Shown: positions 1 through 9,284, numbered from the stretch's first letter. The stretch is 48,722 nucleotides of DNA from Acidobacteriota bacterium (GCA_003225075.1 QIAP01000069.1:25576-74297); one strand, 5' to 3'. Numbers and translations are program-made. Notes: generated from the letters alone by a model not told the origin.

Positions 1-684
1 GGGGAACGTTACCGCTTGGGCGAGCACGTCCTATTATTTCTGTACCCCCCGAGCAAGCTGGGTCTAACCAGTCCTGTGGGAGGTGCTCTGGGACGCTTCC
101 CCGTAGACCAGGCCAACCTCGTCATATTGAAAGCGCCACGATTCGAGCCCACCGTCAGTAACGACCAGCGGTGGCGCCTTCGGTGTTGCAACTCGGAATC
201 GTCAGCGGCGCGAGGCAAATGATTACGGTGGGACAAGGCTTTCTGCCGGTGATTGTGGGTGTGACGGATTCCTCCGCACCGCCGAATTCGGTTCTGGGAG
301 CCGGAGTAATTTTTCAGAGCTTCGTGTTGCGGCCGGAGGCGGATACGGTAATCGATTCCGGCGGCGAAGCCGGCAGTGGGCATGGCATGCCCGTGATCCT
401 GAGCTCATCCCAGGCAATCGTGATCTCAGATTCAAATGGACTCGCAAGCCTGGTGCCGTCACCTAACTCAATTCTGGGCGCAGTCGAAATCGACATGATT
501 GCGACGGCAGGAACGGCCGCGACGCAACAATTCATCGCGCGATCTTTCTGGCCTGTGCCCACGGCCGGTGCTGGCGGGGGAGCACCAGTACTGCCGCCGA
601 CTGGAGCAGGCGCGAAGAGAGCAACGCGACGCCGGAGGTGCGGATGTTCCAGACCGCGGCCAGTGGCGGGAAATTCTGCGCTAG
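1..684 (+). pseudogene. 3' part of an exported protein gene, apparently frameshifted
   Basis: The reading frame is open from the window edge to 222. Its first 45 or so residues (with a LTSPVGGALGRF stretch) resemble a conserved domain I associate with acidobacterial exported proteins. Around 160-175 the coding signal seems to move to another frame, where an Ig-like segment begins (VTDSSAPPNSVLGAGVIF) and continues to about 560. That frame then turns into an Arg-rich stretch and would run to 881, antisense into the peptidase gene. The first frame has a stop at 682-684. The likeliest reading is one gene with one or two frameshifts, from decay or base-calling error. The 5' end lies outside the window, so the product cannot be named with certainty. 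Confidence 0.4.
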
Positions 685-706
685 CGACCCACGCACCCTC
701 AAGCTG

Positions 707-2884
707 TTACTTCTTCGTCCACTGGTCTACCCAGGCGTTCACCGTTTGGTACCACAATCGGCTGTTCTGCGGCTTGAGCACCCAGTGTCCTTCATCCGGA
801 AAATACAACATTTTTGAGGGCATATTCAGCCGCTGCAGTGTGGTGAAGAGCTGGAAACCTTCTGACACGTCGAGACGATAATCGAGCTGCCCGTGGACGA
901 CCAGCGTCGGCGTTTTGAAACTGGTGGCGGAGAGGTGTGGCGACCATTTTCTGTAAAGTTCGCGATTGGTGTACGGCGTGCCTTTGAATTCCCACTCGTT
1001 GAACCACAGCTCTTCGGTTGTTCCCCAGGCAGATTCCGTGTTGAACATGCCATCGTGCGCGACGATGCATTTGAAGCGGTTGGTGTGGCCAAGAATCCAG
1101 TTGGCCATGTATCCGCCGTAGCTGGCGCCTAGAGCACACTCGCGGTCTTTGTCTATGAATGGATAGTGCTGCTCTGCATAGTCCAGACCCTTCATCAGGT
1201 CCTCAAAGGGAGCGCCGCCCCAGTCGCCGTTGATCGCGTCAATGAACTTCTGCCCGTAGCCGGTCGAACCGTGGAAATTGATCATGATGACCACGTATCC
1301 GTTGGCGGCGAAGAGTTCCGCGTTCCAGCGATAGCTCCAGTCATTTCCCCAGGCGCCTTGCGGCCCACCGTGGATGAGGAACTCTACTGGATACTTCTTG
1401 CTGGGGTCGAAGTTGGGCGGCTTGACCAGGAAGCCCTCGACTTCGGCATTCTCCGCGCCGGTGAACCAGAAAGACTCGATCTTCTGCATGTCAATTTTGG
1501 ACAGCAGCAGATTGTTGACCCGCGTGATGGCTCTGTCCTGGTTTAAGGAACAATTCTCCTTTCCGGGATCCACATCACCCGTTTTAGCAGGACACCCGCT
1601 GCCCGCCACATCGCTAGCGTAGATTTCGTTCGGTGCGCTGATCGACATCCGGCTGAACACTAAACTCTTCCCGTCAGGGGTCACCGCTAAGTCGTCGTTA
1701 TAGCCGGCCACGAGGACGCGTTTGGAAAAATCGTTGCGGTGTATATTGGACCCGGTGGTCGGCCTCGTGTCGACGGCGTAGATCAGGCTGTGGCTCTTAT
1801 GCTCGGCACTGAAGTAGATCATCCTTGAATCTGGTGCCCAGATGAAACTGCCTACCCAACGGTCGAAGTTCTCAGTTAGATCCATCTTCTCTTGCGTCTT
1901 GCGGTCATACCGCATCAGCCTGAAGCGATCGCTCTCATACCCCGGCCGAGCTTGCGCGCGATAAGCGATGTACTTGCCATCGGGCGAGTAAAGCGGATTG
2001 GAGTCGCTGGCGGGATTGCCGGCGGTGATGTTCTTCGCCGGTCCTCCATTCACCGGGACGATCCAGAGATCGTTATTGGTGGATGTGGCTTCGACCCTAT
2101 CGTGATTTGAGGTGTAGCAAATTTCCTGGCCATCCGGGGAGAAGGCATATAGGTCCTGGCCCCCGAGGCTGAAGACGGGAGAGTCGTAGTCGCCCGGAGT
2201 CAGGTCGCGGTACGGTGATGTAGCTCCCTGAATGCGGTCGAAGCCATTCGCGGCGGGCGCGTTCGGAGCGGGAACAACCAAGATGTGCGTACGCTTACCC
2301 GCCCTGTATGCATTCCAGTGCCGGAAGAGCAGTCGGTCGAAGATGAGCGCCTTGACTTTCGACTCCTCGGCTTCCTTCAGCTTCTTGGCGTTGCAAGCTT
2401 CATCCGCGCACTCGGGATAGACATTCGAAACGAAAAGGATATTTTTCCCATCCGGCGACCACAGCTCGCCATCGGCTTCGGTTGCGATTGAGGTCAATTT
2501 GTGTTTGCCGCTTACAGTTCCGCTGGCAGCATCGAAGTCAGCGATCCAAATCTGCGAGCCGCCTTCTTTCGACGACACGAATGCAAAGCGCTTACCGTCC
2601 GGTGCCCAGCGGGGACGGTCGGCATCCTGGTCGCTGATGATCTCGCGCGACTCGCCGCCAGCGATGGGCACGATCCAGACGTGCGGCGTTTTCGTGTTGG
2701 CATCGAGGCTGACATCAACGGCGCTGAACACCACCCACTTGCCATCCGGCGAGGGGACAGGCTCGTTCACACGTTTGAGCGCCATCATGTCTTCAAAGGT
2801 GAAGGGATGTTTGCTTTGCGCGGATGCCAGCGAACAGATCAGTAAACACGGAAGAAGCGTGAAGACGACGAACGCACGGCGCAT
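707..2884 (-). CDS. S9 family prolyl oligopeptidase / acylaminoacyl-peptidase-like, secreted
   Basis: This is a 725-residue serine peptidase expected to cleave short peptides outside the cytoplasm. The start is the ATG at 2884, which has GGGAGG six bases upstream and opens directly into a signal peptide ending near ASAQS; a longer frame to 2941 exists but lacks such a site. An N-terminal beta-propeller is built from repeats of the PDGK type (about residues 30-430). The alpha/beta-hydrolase domain follows, with the nucleophile in GASYGGY (Ser588), acid Asp668 in GQLDYR and His700 in DEGHW. No operon partner is visible. The OPT and POT transporters and the M24 peptidase nearby suggest a peptide-using lifestyle. 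The family is secure; the exact substrate is not. Confidence 0.95.
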   Translation of the reverse strand: MRRAFVVFTLLPCLLICSLASAQSKHPFTFEDMMALKRVNEPVPSPDGKWVVFSAVDVSLDANTKTPHVWIVPIAGGESREIISDQDADRPRWAPDGKRFAFVSSKEGGSQIWIADFDAASGTVSGKHKLTSIATEADGELWSPDGKNILFVSNVYPECADEACNAKKLKEAEESKVKALIFDRLLFRHWNAYRAGKRTHILVVPAPNAPAANGFDRIQGATSPYRDLTPGDYDSPVFSLGGQDLYAFSPDGQEICYTSNHDRVEATSTNNDLWIVPVNGGPAKNITAGNPASDSNPLYSPDGKYIAYRAQARPGYESDRFRLMRYDRKTQEKMDLTENFDRWVGSFIWAPDSRMIYFSAEHKSHSLIYAVDTRPTTGSNIHRNDFSKRVLVAGYNDDLAVTPDGKSLVFSRMSISAPNEIYASDVAGSGCPAKTGDVDPGKENCSLNQDRAITRVNNLLLSKIDMQKIESFWFTGAENAEVEGFLVKPPNFDPSKKYPVEFLIHGGPQGAWGNDWSYRWNAELFAANGYVVIMINFHGSTGYGQKFIDAINGDWGGAPFEDLMKGLDYAEQHYPFIDKDRECALGASYGGYMANWILGHTNRFKCIVAHDGMFNTESAWGTTEELWFNEWEFKGTPYTNRELYRKWSPHLSATSFKTPTLVVHGQLDYRLDVSEGFQLFTTLQRLNMPSKMLYFPDEGHWVLKPQNSRLWYQTVNAWVDQWTKK

Positions 2885-2932
2885 CAGTGCCTCCCAGAAA
2901 TGGGGTAAGTTTAGCAGGCAGAAGGTGGGAGC

Positions 2933-2960
2933 ACTCAGCATTCAGCAATCAGCATTCAGC
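2933..2960. repeat. heptamer tandem array, unit NNTCAGC, four copies
   Basis: Four consecutive 7-base units are seen: ACTCAGC, ATTCAGC, AATCAGC and ATTCAGC. The last five bases of every unit are identical. The array lies in the 361-base gap between the divergent S9 peptidase and the gene starting at 3246. The same unit occurs on the opposite strand at 12803-12830. Beyond the array, this gap shows no convincing gene or promoter. Confidence 0.85.
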
Positions 2961-3245
2961 CAGCGGGCAGTCGAGATCTGGCGTCCCGGGAACTGCCTCC
3001 GACTTCGACCATCTGAGATTTACGTACAATTACAATGGTCAGGAGCCGAAGGCTTGAGTGTTGAATGCCGGTTGGGCGAATCGAAAGCTAAATCCGCTTT
3101 CCCCCAGCACCCCGCGTCAGCAGCCCGCATCTAATTAGAGAGGCAGAACAGTAGCTTGCCATTCCCTTCCCCACGTATGCTAGTTGGGGGTGGAAGGCGC
3201 GGTCATGTTCAGCCTTATCCCATTTTCTTCGGTAAACTAATCATT

Positions 3246-4085
3246 ATGAAACCAGTGATGCGCTTTACGTGGCTGATGGTACTCCTTGCACCCTCAGTGT
3301 TAAGCCTCGGCGCGGCCGCCCAGGAGGGCCCACTCGATAAATCCGAGCCCAAAGGTGTCGCTCCGGAGCAGATAATTCAGCACTTTGCCACTAAGGAAAA
3401 AGAATTTAAAGAGGCACGCGATCAGTACACCTACCGGCAGGAAGTGAAGGTGCAAACGCTGGACGGCAACACCGTGACCGGGGAGTACCAGGAAGTTTTC
3501 GATGTGCTGTTTGATGATAAAGGAAAACGTCTGGAGAACGTAGTATTCGCGCCGCAGTCGAGCATCGAAAATGGCGGCATTTCCATTACGAAAGAAGATC
3601 TTTCCGATATTCGCAACCGCCTTCCGTTTGTTCTCACCAGCGACGAGATCCCCGAATACAGCATTCTGTACGTTGGCCAGCAACAGGAAGACGAGCTGCA
3701 TTGCTACGTCTTTGACATCGCACCCAAGACGATCGAGAAGGACAGGCGTTACTTCCAGGGACGCGTCTGGGTGGATGACCATGATTTTCAAATTGTGAAG
3801 ACTTATGGGAAGACTGTCCCCGATATCCGCACCAAAAAAGGCGAGAATCTGTTCCCTAAGTTCACCACTTGGCGCGAGCAGATTGATGGCAAGTATTGGT
3901 TTCCTACCTACACCCGGGCAGACGACACTCTTCACTTTTCGATGCAGGAAGTACACATCCGCGAGATCGTCAAATACGAAAATTACCGACGCTTCGGATC
4001 GAACGTGAAGATCACCTACGAAGGAAAAGAAGTGCAGAAAGAGAAAGAGCAGAAGAAACCAGATCAGCAGCAGCCGCAGAAGTAG
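3246..4085 (+). CDS. secreted protein of unknown function, possibly LolA-like
   Basis: This 279-residue protein begins at the ATG at 3246, chosen because a signal peptide follows at once (hydrophobic run, cleavage probable near LGAAAQ). A longer frame back to 3156 would put 30 polar residues in front. The mature part is rich in aromatic and charged residues in a pattern of beta strands (YTYRQEVKVQTL, YFQGRVWVDD, TWREQIDGKYWFP) that resembles the outer-membrane lipoprotein carrier fold, but that is inference. The C-terminus is a Lys/Gln-rich tail. No clear Shine-Dalgarno sequence precedes the start. I do not recognise a specific function. Confidence 0.85.
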   Translation: MKPVMRFTWLMVLLAPSVLSLGAAAQEGPLDKSEPKGVAPEQIIQHFATKEKEFKEARDQYTYRQEVKVQTLDGNTVTGEYQEVFDVLFDDKGKRLENVVFAPQSSIENGGISITKEDLSDIRNRLPFVLTSDEIPEYSILYVGQQQEDELHCYVFDIAPKTIEKDRRYFQGRVWVDDHDFQIVKTYGKTVPDIRTKKGENLFPKFTTWREQIDGKYWFPTYTRADDTLHFSMQEVHIREIVKYENYRRFGSNVKITYEGKEVQKEKEQKKPDQQQPQK

Positions 4086-4096
4086 GGTTCAAAGTC

Positions 4097-4238
4097 AGGT
4101 TTCAAAGTTTCAAGGTTGCACAGGTTTCAAAACTCGGGAGGCTTTTCCTGGTTTGCGACACCCTGGTTTTCGAAACCCTGTTTTTTGAAACCTTGGAAAC
4201 CTTCAAACCTTGAAACCTGCGGCTTGAAACCTTCCAAC
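4097..4238. repeat. facing arrays of 8-base words (GTTTCAAG / GAAACCTT)
   Basis: The gap between two convergent genes is filled by degenerate 8-base words. The left half reads AGGTTTCA, AAGTTTCA, AGGTTGCA. The right half repeats GAAACCTT, CAAACCTT, GAAACCTT and CCAACCTT, the complement of the left. The two halves can pair into a long imperfect stem, which would suit a bidirectional terminator. A related copy occurs at 42311-42368. Confidence 0.8.
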
Positions 4239-4250
4239 CTTGCCCCCCAG

Positions 4251-4850
4251 CTAGTAGAACAAATACTTCCGCCACTTATCATCCGAACGTCCCATCAGGC
4301 GCATGATGTGGCGGCTGGTGTGCAGATTGAAGGCGCGCGGCTCACGCATCAGCTTCATACCGGCTTCGATGGGGAGCTGATTACCTTTCTGCCGATTGCA
4401 GGGGTGGCAGCAAGCCACCAGATTCTCCCAGGTGGAAGACCCGCCGCGAGAGCGCGGAACTACGTGGTCAAGAGTAAGATCGCCCGAGGCAAGCAGGGTC
4501 GCACAGTATTGGCAGGTATTGCGGTCACGGAGCAAAATATTCTTTCGCGACAGAGCCCGCGTCTGGTGCGGAATGCGGCGATATTCCAACAGGCGAATCA
4601 CCGATGGTACGCGCAGCGCGAAGCGGGCGGCGTGCAGAAAATGACCGTTCTCTTCCTCGGTCATAGCAACGCCCTTCAATACCAGGACGATGGCGCGGCG
4701 AGCGGCGCAAACATTGATCGGCTCGTACGATGCGTTGAGCACCAGAACGGGCGCATGCAGAGCATGGCCGTCGCTATCCTGATGAGTCGCTCCCACCACG
4801 ATCGCCGCACTGGCATGCATCCGCAGCGAATTGTGAAGCTTGCCTGACAT
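4251..4850 (-). CDS. HNH endonuclease family protein
   Basis: A 199-residue protein with an HNH nuclease fold in its second half. A CQYC pair is followed by [11 protein letters not shown] and then [15 protein letters not shown], which gives the two zinc-knuckle CxxC pairs and the catalytic His. The N-terminal half ([12 protein letters not shown]) is typical of a widespread housekeeping HNH subfamily in Acidobacteria, Cyanobacteria and Actinobacteria whose biological role is unclear. The ATG at 4850 lies nine bases after the comF stop and has no strong ribosome-binding site, so it is probably translated from the comF message. It is not accompanied by a methylase, so restriction is unlikely. 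Confidence 0.93.
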   Translation of the reverse strand: MSGKLHNSLRMHASAAIVVGATHQDSDGHALHAPVLVLNASYEPINVCAARRAIVLVLKGVAMTEEENGHFLHAARFALRVPSVIRLLEYRRIPHQTRALSRKNILLRDRNTCQYCATLLASGDLTLDHVVPRSRGGSSTWENLVACCHPCNRQKGNQLPIEAGMKLMREPRAFNLHTSRHIMRLMGRSDDKWRKYLFY

Positions 4851-4859
4851 AAAACCGCA

Positions 4860-5777
4860 TTACCCGTGAGCCGCCATAGCCAAAGCCAGCCGGGCTTCCT
4901 CGTCCTGATTGGGTACGGCGTGCTGAGCATTCGTCTTTAGCGTTCTCGCAACCGTTGCAACCCAGACGCGAGTCGCTCCAGCTCGACGAAGTATGCGCGC
5001 GCACTCGGACACCGTGGTACCAGTTGTAAACACATCGTCCACCAGCAGAACTTCGCGACCTTCGATTTCGCGTGGCAACGCCACGGCAAAGGCGCCACGG
5101 ATATTCTCCCGCCGTTGATGATTACTGAGGCCGGTCTGGGACTGAGTGTCGCGCCGACGCTCCAAGACCGACCCATTGCAGGCTAACTGGTCTCCCGCAG
5201 GCTTCAATTTCAGGGCCGCACGGGCGATCAGTTCCGCCTGGTTAAAACCACGCTGGCGCATCTTGCTGGGATGTAACGGCACCGGAACGACGACCAAGGC
5301 CGCGTCGCCAAACGAAGGCTTTAACGCCGCAATCACCTCGGCCAACATGCGTCCCAAGACATTGGATGCAGTCCGCACGTGCTCATACTTCAGCAGGTGA
5401 ATCAGTTCGCGCAGGCCCCCGTCGTAGCTTCCGTAAGCCGCGGCCTTAGCGAAGGGGGGCGCCAAGCGGCGACATAAACCGCATCGTGGCTCATTATGAT
5501 CTTCGGAGAAGGCGTTGGGGCTCACCAGCCCTTCGCCGCAACTGGAGCAGACTCCGCCAGCGATCGGTCGCATGGCGAGCAGGCAATCTTCGCAGACTGG
5601 AAGCCGAGAAACTTTAATCAGGGGAGTGCCGCAAAGGCGGCAGTCGGAAGGAAACAGGGTGGCGAACAAACTCTCAGCAGCAAGACCTGCCCACGAGGCA
5701 AAAGACGAGCTTCCCCCTACAATTTTGATCTTGGCTGCCGGACTTAGCTCCTGGCTACTGCTGAAGACGACCTCCAT
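4860..5777 (-). CDS. comF: ComF family phosphoribosyltransferase-like protein
   Basis: A 305-residue ComF/GntX-type protein. An N-terminal zinc-ribbon region carries the CxxC pairs CRLC, CEDC, CSSC and CGLC (about residues 45-110). It is followed by the conserved LKYEH region, PVPLHP and RGFNQAE, and the PRPP-binding loop LVDDVFTTGTT. In naturally competent bacteria ComF helps bring single-stranded DNA into the cytoplasm; in others its role is uncertain. The start at 5777 is the first ATG and lacks a good ribosome-binding site. The N-terminal 30 residues are unusual, so a later start is possible. The HNH gene follows nine bases downstream. Confidence 0.93.
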   Translation of the reverse strand: MEVVFSSSQELSPAAKIKIVGGSSSFASWAGLAAESLFATLFPSDCRLCGTPLIKVSRLPVCEDCLLAMRPIAGGVCSSCGEGLVSPNAFSEDHNEPRCGLCRRLAPPFAKAAAYGSYDGGLRELIHLLKYEHVRTASNVLGRMLAEVIAALKPSFGDAALVVVPVPLHPSKMRQRGFNQAELIARAALKLKPAGDQLACNGSVLERRRDTQSQTGLSNHQRRENIRGAFAVALPREIEGREVLLVDDVFTTGTTVSECARILRRAGATRVWVATVARTLKTNAQHAVPNQDEEARLALAMAAHG

Positions 5778-5841
5778 GCTAAATGCGATGCTAGCACTTT
5801 ATGTCCACGAATCCCCTTCAGTATAAAGGGGTTGTCGCGTC

Positions 5842-6123
5842 TCAGGCAACATGGCCGGGGTGGTTCGGCGAGTGCGGTAGTCGCACCGCGGACGGCTTAC
5901 GCCCAAGTTCCTTGCGATCACGCACTTGGACGGATAGAAGGCGATAAGACCGCCGAAAACAGTCGCCACAACGCACCGGCTGGAGCAGAAACAACGACAG
6001 AATGTATTTTTCGGTGAAGGTCCGCCGGCGGGAATGGTACCCCACAAGACTACCGCAATCGGGACACCTGTATTCCTTCAGGTACCGGACCCAGTACTCT
6101 CGGCTGGTAAGTTCTTCCAGCAA
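5842..6123 (-). CDS. small zinc-ribbon protein, conserved hypothetical
   Basis: A 93-residue protein with one likely zinc site made by CPDCGS near residue 20 and RCGDC near residue 51. Basic residues (HSRRR, FRRSYR) lie in between and after. Short proteins with this CPxCGS...RCxxC layout are common in Acidobacteria and have no assigned function. The start is a TTG at 6123 with GAGGTG just upstream (four-base spacer). It is divergent from the OPT transporter. The last 25 residues are Pro/His-rich and poorly defined. Confidence 0.7.
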   Translation of the reverse strand: MLEELTSREYWVRYLKEYRCPDCGSLVGYHSRRRTFTEKYILSLFLLQPVRCGDCFRRSYRLLSVQVRDRKELGRKPSAVRLPHSPNHPGHVA

Positions 6124-6339
6124 ACTACACCTCGCAATTCTCTTCGGCAGAACCTATTTTAACCCAAGTAGAACCAACGAGGCTGGCTAAAAATCGTGCG
6201 GAAACTCAGTCCAGGAAATTTATCGCAAACTATGGTGGCGCATCGTACTTGTAAAGTGAGCGCGGTGCATGCTAAGGTGCGCCGTCCCTGAGGTTAAGCA
6301 TTTAAGCGCACGATTCTACTCATCACTTACGAGGGGTCT

Positions 6340-8394
6340 ATGAGCATGCCGCCACCACTGAATGCTACCGAAGGTCGAAAAAAATACCAGCCCTATGTAC
6401 CCGAAAACATGGAGATGAAGGAGTTTACCCTCCGCGCAGTGTTGCTGGGGTTGGTCATGACGGTGGTTCTTGGCGCGGCAAACGCATACCTGGGTCTACG
6501 TGCGGGGATCACAATCGCCGCGACATATCCCGCGGCAGTGATTGCCATGGCCGTATTGCGGGCTTGGAAGGGATCGCTGCTTGAGGAGAATATCGCTCGA
6601 ACCGCGGGATCGATCGGAGAATCGGTCGCGGCCGGCGCAATTTTTACTATTCCTGCATTCCTGCTTGCCCGGGCCTGGACGTCCTTTCGGCCCGCCGATG
6701 CCTACTGGAAATCCACCGCGTTGATCATGGTGGGCAGCATCCTTGGGGTGCTTTTTATTTCGTTGGTGCGCCGGGTCATGGTGGAAGATCCGGAGCTACC
6801 CTTCCCGGAATCCGTGGCAGCGGCCGAGATTCACAAGGCGGGCCAGCGGGGTGCCCAGGCAGCCAAATATCTTTTCTGGAATATCGGAGTTGGGGGTCTG
6901 GTGTACATGCTCGGGCGATTTGGTTTGTTTGCCGCGGATAAGGATTTTCACCCGCTGGTTGGCACTCTCGGCCACAGCCAAGTTCGCTTGGGCACGGCGG
7001 GAAGCACCAACTTGGTGGCTGCGGGAGGAACCAGCATGTTCGCGGCTCCCAGCGTGAGCCCGGCATATTTGGGTGTGGGATACATCATCGGGCTGCGACT
7101 GGCAGCACTTCAGTTTGCGGGCGGCGTGCTGGCGTGGGGATTGATGGTTCCGCTGCTCATCTTTTTTCTGGGCCCGCAGCTCAAACAATACCTCCCTTCG
7201 GATACGCCGGATAACTGGGCAGCCATAGCGGCGGCGGTTTGGAGATTCATTGTGCGTCCCATCGCCGTTGGTGGAATGCTCGTGGGCGCGGCCTATACAC
7301 TTTTCAAAATGCGGCAAAGCCTGACGGCAGGCCTGGGCAAAGCATTTTCTGACCTGAGACAGACTGCGGACCAGCGAGCCAAGCTTTCGCGGACGGAACA
7401 ATACATGAGTTCGAAGGTCGTTTTCGGATTGATTGTCCTGATGTTCGTACTCATGTGTTTTCTTTACATCCATATTTCGGGTTTGGTTGGGCCGGCCGTA
7501 CTCGCGGCCGTGGTCATGATTTTTGTCGGCTTCTTTTTCGCCACTGTTTCTGGGAACCTGGTTGGATTCATCGGCTCGTCTAACAATCCAATTTCGGGCT
7601 TGACCCTTTCAACCTTGCTGATTGCCGCGCTCCTCATGGTGGCGCTGGGAGTTTCCGGAAATTCTGGCGTTGCCGCTGTATTGGGGGTTGCCGCTGTGGT
7701 GTGCGTCTCCTCGGCGGTTGCGGGCGAACTGCTGCAGGACTTCAAGGTGGGATACATATTGGGCGGCACACCTCGCAGAATTCAAATGGCAGAATTGATT
7801 GCGGTCGTGGTGGCAAGTCTCGTGATGTACTGGCCCTTGATGCTGCTGCATGAAGCCAACATCAAAGCCGGTGGAATCGGATTTGGTGACCGTCAGCTTT
7901 CTGCTCCACAAGCGGGTTTGATGGCCACACTGGCCATGGGAATCGTAGGTGGCGAGATGCCGTGGCCGCTAGTGGTGGTCGGCATATTTATGGGCATCGG
8001 GCTCATCATGATGCAGGTACGCAGCCCGATGTTGGTGGCAGTCGGAATGTATCTGCCTTTCGAGACCACATTTGCCATCTTCCTCGGCGGAGTTTTCCGC
8101 ACACTCGGAGATTGGCTGGCGAAGCGGCGTGGATTCAACCACGCGCAGATGGCGCGAGTGGAGAATGCCGGAGTCCTCACGGCTTCCGGATTGATTGCGG
8201 GAGAAGCCGTGCTAGGTCTGGTTTGGGCGGCATTGCAGTTTGCTCCAGCATGGGCGCGGCCACAGGTCTTCAAAGAGCCCTCGTATCTTGCGGGAGTCGC
8301 GGTGATGATCGGATTGGCTTTTTTGATGATCCGGTTACCGCTTTCCAGTGCGGGCGATCCGAAAGAGCCGGCGCCGCCGGTCGCAATGATGTGA
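6340..8394 (+). CDS. OPT family oligopeptide transporter
   Basis: A 684-residue integral membrane protein of the oligopeptide transporter superfamily, with about 14-16 hydrophobic segments. It carries the conserved NAYLGLRAG motif in the first membrane segment and a YLGVGYIIGLRLA region. Members move peptides or metal-chelate complexes across the inner membrane by proton coupling. The start ATG at 6340 is preceded by GAGGGG with a four-base spacer. It is a single-gene unit followed by a perfect hairpin at 8408. The 216-base upstream gap (6124-6339) is the divergent promoter region shared with the zinc-ribbon gene; I see no clear -35/-10 pair in it. Confidence 0.95.
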   Translation: MSMPPPLNATEGRKKYQPYVPENMEMKEFTLRAVLLGLVMTVVLGAANAYLGLRAGITIAATYPAAVIAMAVLRAWKGSLLEENIARTAGSIGESVAAGAIFTIPAFLLARAWTSFRPADAYWKSTALIMVGSILGVLFISLVRRVMVEDPELPFPESVAAAEIHKAGQRGAQAAKYLFWNIGVGGLVYMLGRFGLFAADKDFHPLVGTLGHSQVRLGTAGSTNLVAAGGTSMFAAPSVSPAYLGVGYIIGLRLAALQFAGGVLAWGLMVPLLIFFLGPQLKQYLPSDTPDNWAAIAAAVWRFIVRPIAVGGMLVGAAYTLFKMRQSLTAGLGKAFSDLRQTADQRAKLSRTEQYMSSKVVFGLIVLMFVLMCFLYIHISGLVGPAVLAAVVMIFVGFFFATVSGNLVGFIGSSNNPISGLTLSTLLIAALLMVALGVSGNSGVAAVLGVAAVVCVSSAVAGELLQDFKVGYILGGTPRRIQMAELIAVVVASLVMYWPLMLLHEANIKAGGIGFGDRQLSAPQAGLMATLAMGIVGGEMPWPLVVVGIFMGIGLIMMQVRSPMLVAVGMYLPFETTFAIFLGGVFRTLGDWLAKRRGFNHAQMARVENAGVLTASGLIAGEAVLGLVWAALQFAPAWARPQVFKEPSYLAGVAVMIGLAFLMIRLPLSSAGDPKEPAPPVAMM

Positions 8395-8407
8395 TGCACG
8401 CGTGTGG

Positions 8408-8427
8408 CGCGGGCGCCCTCGCCCGCG
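8408..8427. terminator. perfect hairpin downstream of OPT gene
   Basis: CGCGGGCG and CGCCCGCG pair around a CCCT loop, 14 bases after the OPT stop. There is no T-run after it, so intrinsic termination is uncertain. The same stem sequence recurs at 33026-33044. Confidence 0.55.
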
Positions 8428-8450
8428 TTCCCCGACTAGGGGTTCAACCG

Positions 8451-8515
8451 CGAAGGCCACGAGGCACACGAAACATTCTTAGGCACTCCTTCGTGTAACT
8501 TCGTTTCTTTCGTGG
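8451..8515. repeat. facing arrays of about 9-base words (CGAAGGCCA type)
   Basis: The left side reads CGAAGGCCA, CGAGGCACA, CGAAACATT. The right side contains the complementary words around TTCGTGTAA, CTTCGTTTC and TTTCGTGG. CCACGA at 8457-8462 pairs with TCGTGG at 8510-8515. The array occupies the space where a ribosome-binding site for the next gene (8529) would be expected, and no Shine-Dalgarno sequence is visible there. Confidence 0.65.
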
Positions 8516-8528
8516 TTTATTGTTTATC

Positions 8529-9233
8529 ATGCCAGTCGCAGACAACATGGCTATAGTCCGCGAACGAATTGGTGCTGCGGCTAGGCGGGCTGGACGCAAG
8601 GTCGATGACGTTACCCTGATGGCGGTGAGCAAGACCGTTTCCCCAGAACTTATTCGTGCGGCTTACCTGGCGGGAGTACGAGCATTCGGCGAGAACCGGG
8701 TCCAGGAATTTGCCGGAAAAGTAGATGCCGTCCGAGACCTGGGTGCTGCCGAATGGCACATGATCGGACACCTGCAAAGCAACAAAGCCGGCAAGGCAGC
8801 AGAACTTTTCAATGCCATCGATTCGGTGGACTCGCTCAAGTTAGCAGAGAAGCTGAATGCGGCAGCCAGAAAACTCGAAAAGAATTTGGCGGTTCTCATC
8901 GAAATCAATGTCGGTGGCGAGGAAGCGAAGAGCGGCATCCGCCCGGAAAGCCGTGAACTGGAAGAAATCCTTCAGGCGGCGCCACAGCTCGATCACTTGT
9001 CCCTGCGGGGCCTTATGACTATTCCTCCGTTCACCGATGATCCGCAGCAAGCGCGGGTATACTTTCAAAAATTGCGCGTGTTACGCGATAAAATTGCCTC
9101 CCAACAATTTCCCAATACCAATATGGGCGTGCTTTCTATGGGAATGTCTCACGACTTTGAAGTCGCCATTGAGGAAGGCTCGACCTGCGTGCGGGTGGGA
9201 ACGGCGATCTTTGGCAAAAGAAAAGATACGTAG
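8529..9233 (+). CDS. YggS/PROSC family pyridoxal phosphate homeostasis protein
   Basis: A 234-residue alpha/beta-barrel protein that binds pyridoxal 5'-phosphate and buffers its free level. The PLP lysine lies in MAVSKT, followed by the family motifs GENRVQE, WHMIGHLQSNK, EINVGGEEAKSG, LRGLMTIPP and LSMGMSHDFEVAI. The start is taken as the ATG at 8529; the ATG at 8547 is an alternative and neither has a visible Shine-Dalgarno site. The DUF167 gene follows after 51 bases, recalling the yggS-yggT-yggU grouping of Proteobacteria, although no yggT is present. Confidence 0.95.
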   Translation: MPVADNMAIVRERIGAAARRAGRKVDDVTLMAVSKTVSPELIRAAYLAGVRAFGENRVQEFAGKVDAVRDLGAAEWHMIGHLQSNKAGKAAELFNAIDSVDSLKLAEKLNAAARKLEKNLAVLIEINVGGEEAKSGIRPESRELEEILQAAPQLDHLSLRGLMTIPPFTDDPQQARVYFQKLRVLRDKIASQQFPNTNMGVLSMGMSHDFEVAIEEGSTCVRVGTAIFGKRKDT

Positions 9234-9284
9234 CGACAGGGGAGACGTTCCGCAACAGCGGCATCCGTCAGATTCCAGCCGGGC

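Noticed and set aside
2933-2960. Heptamer arrays as CRISPR
   Set aside because: Units are gapless 7-mers with no spacers, and no cas gene is present.
4116-4847. 243-codon plus-strand ORF opposite the HNH gene
   Set aside because: Starts inside the repeat element and is antisense to a clear HNH domain.
4251-4850. HNH gene as part of a restriction or defence system
   Set aside because: No methyltransferase or specificity gene is adjacent, and its subfamily is a common chromosomal one.
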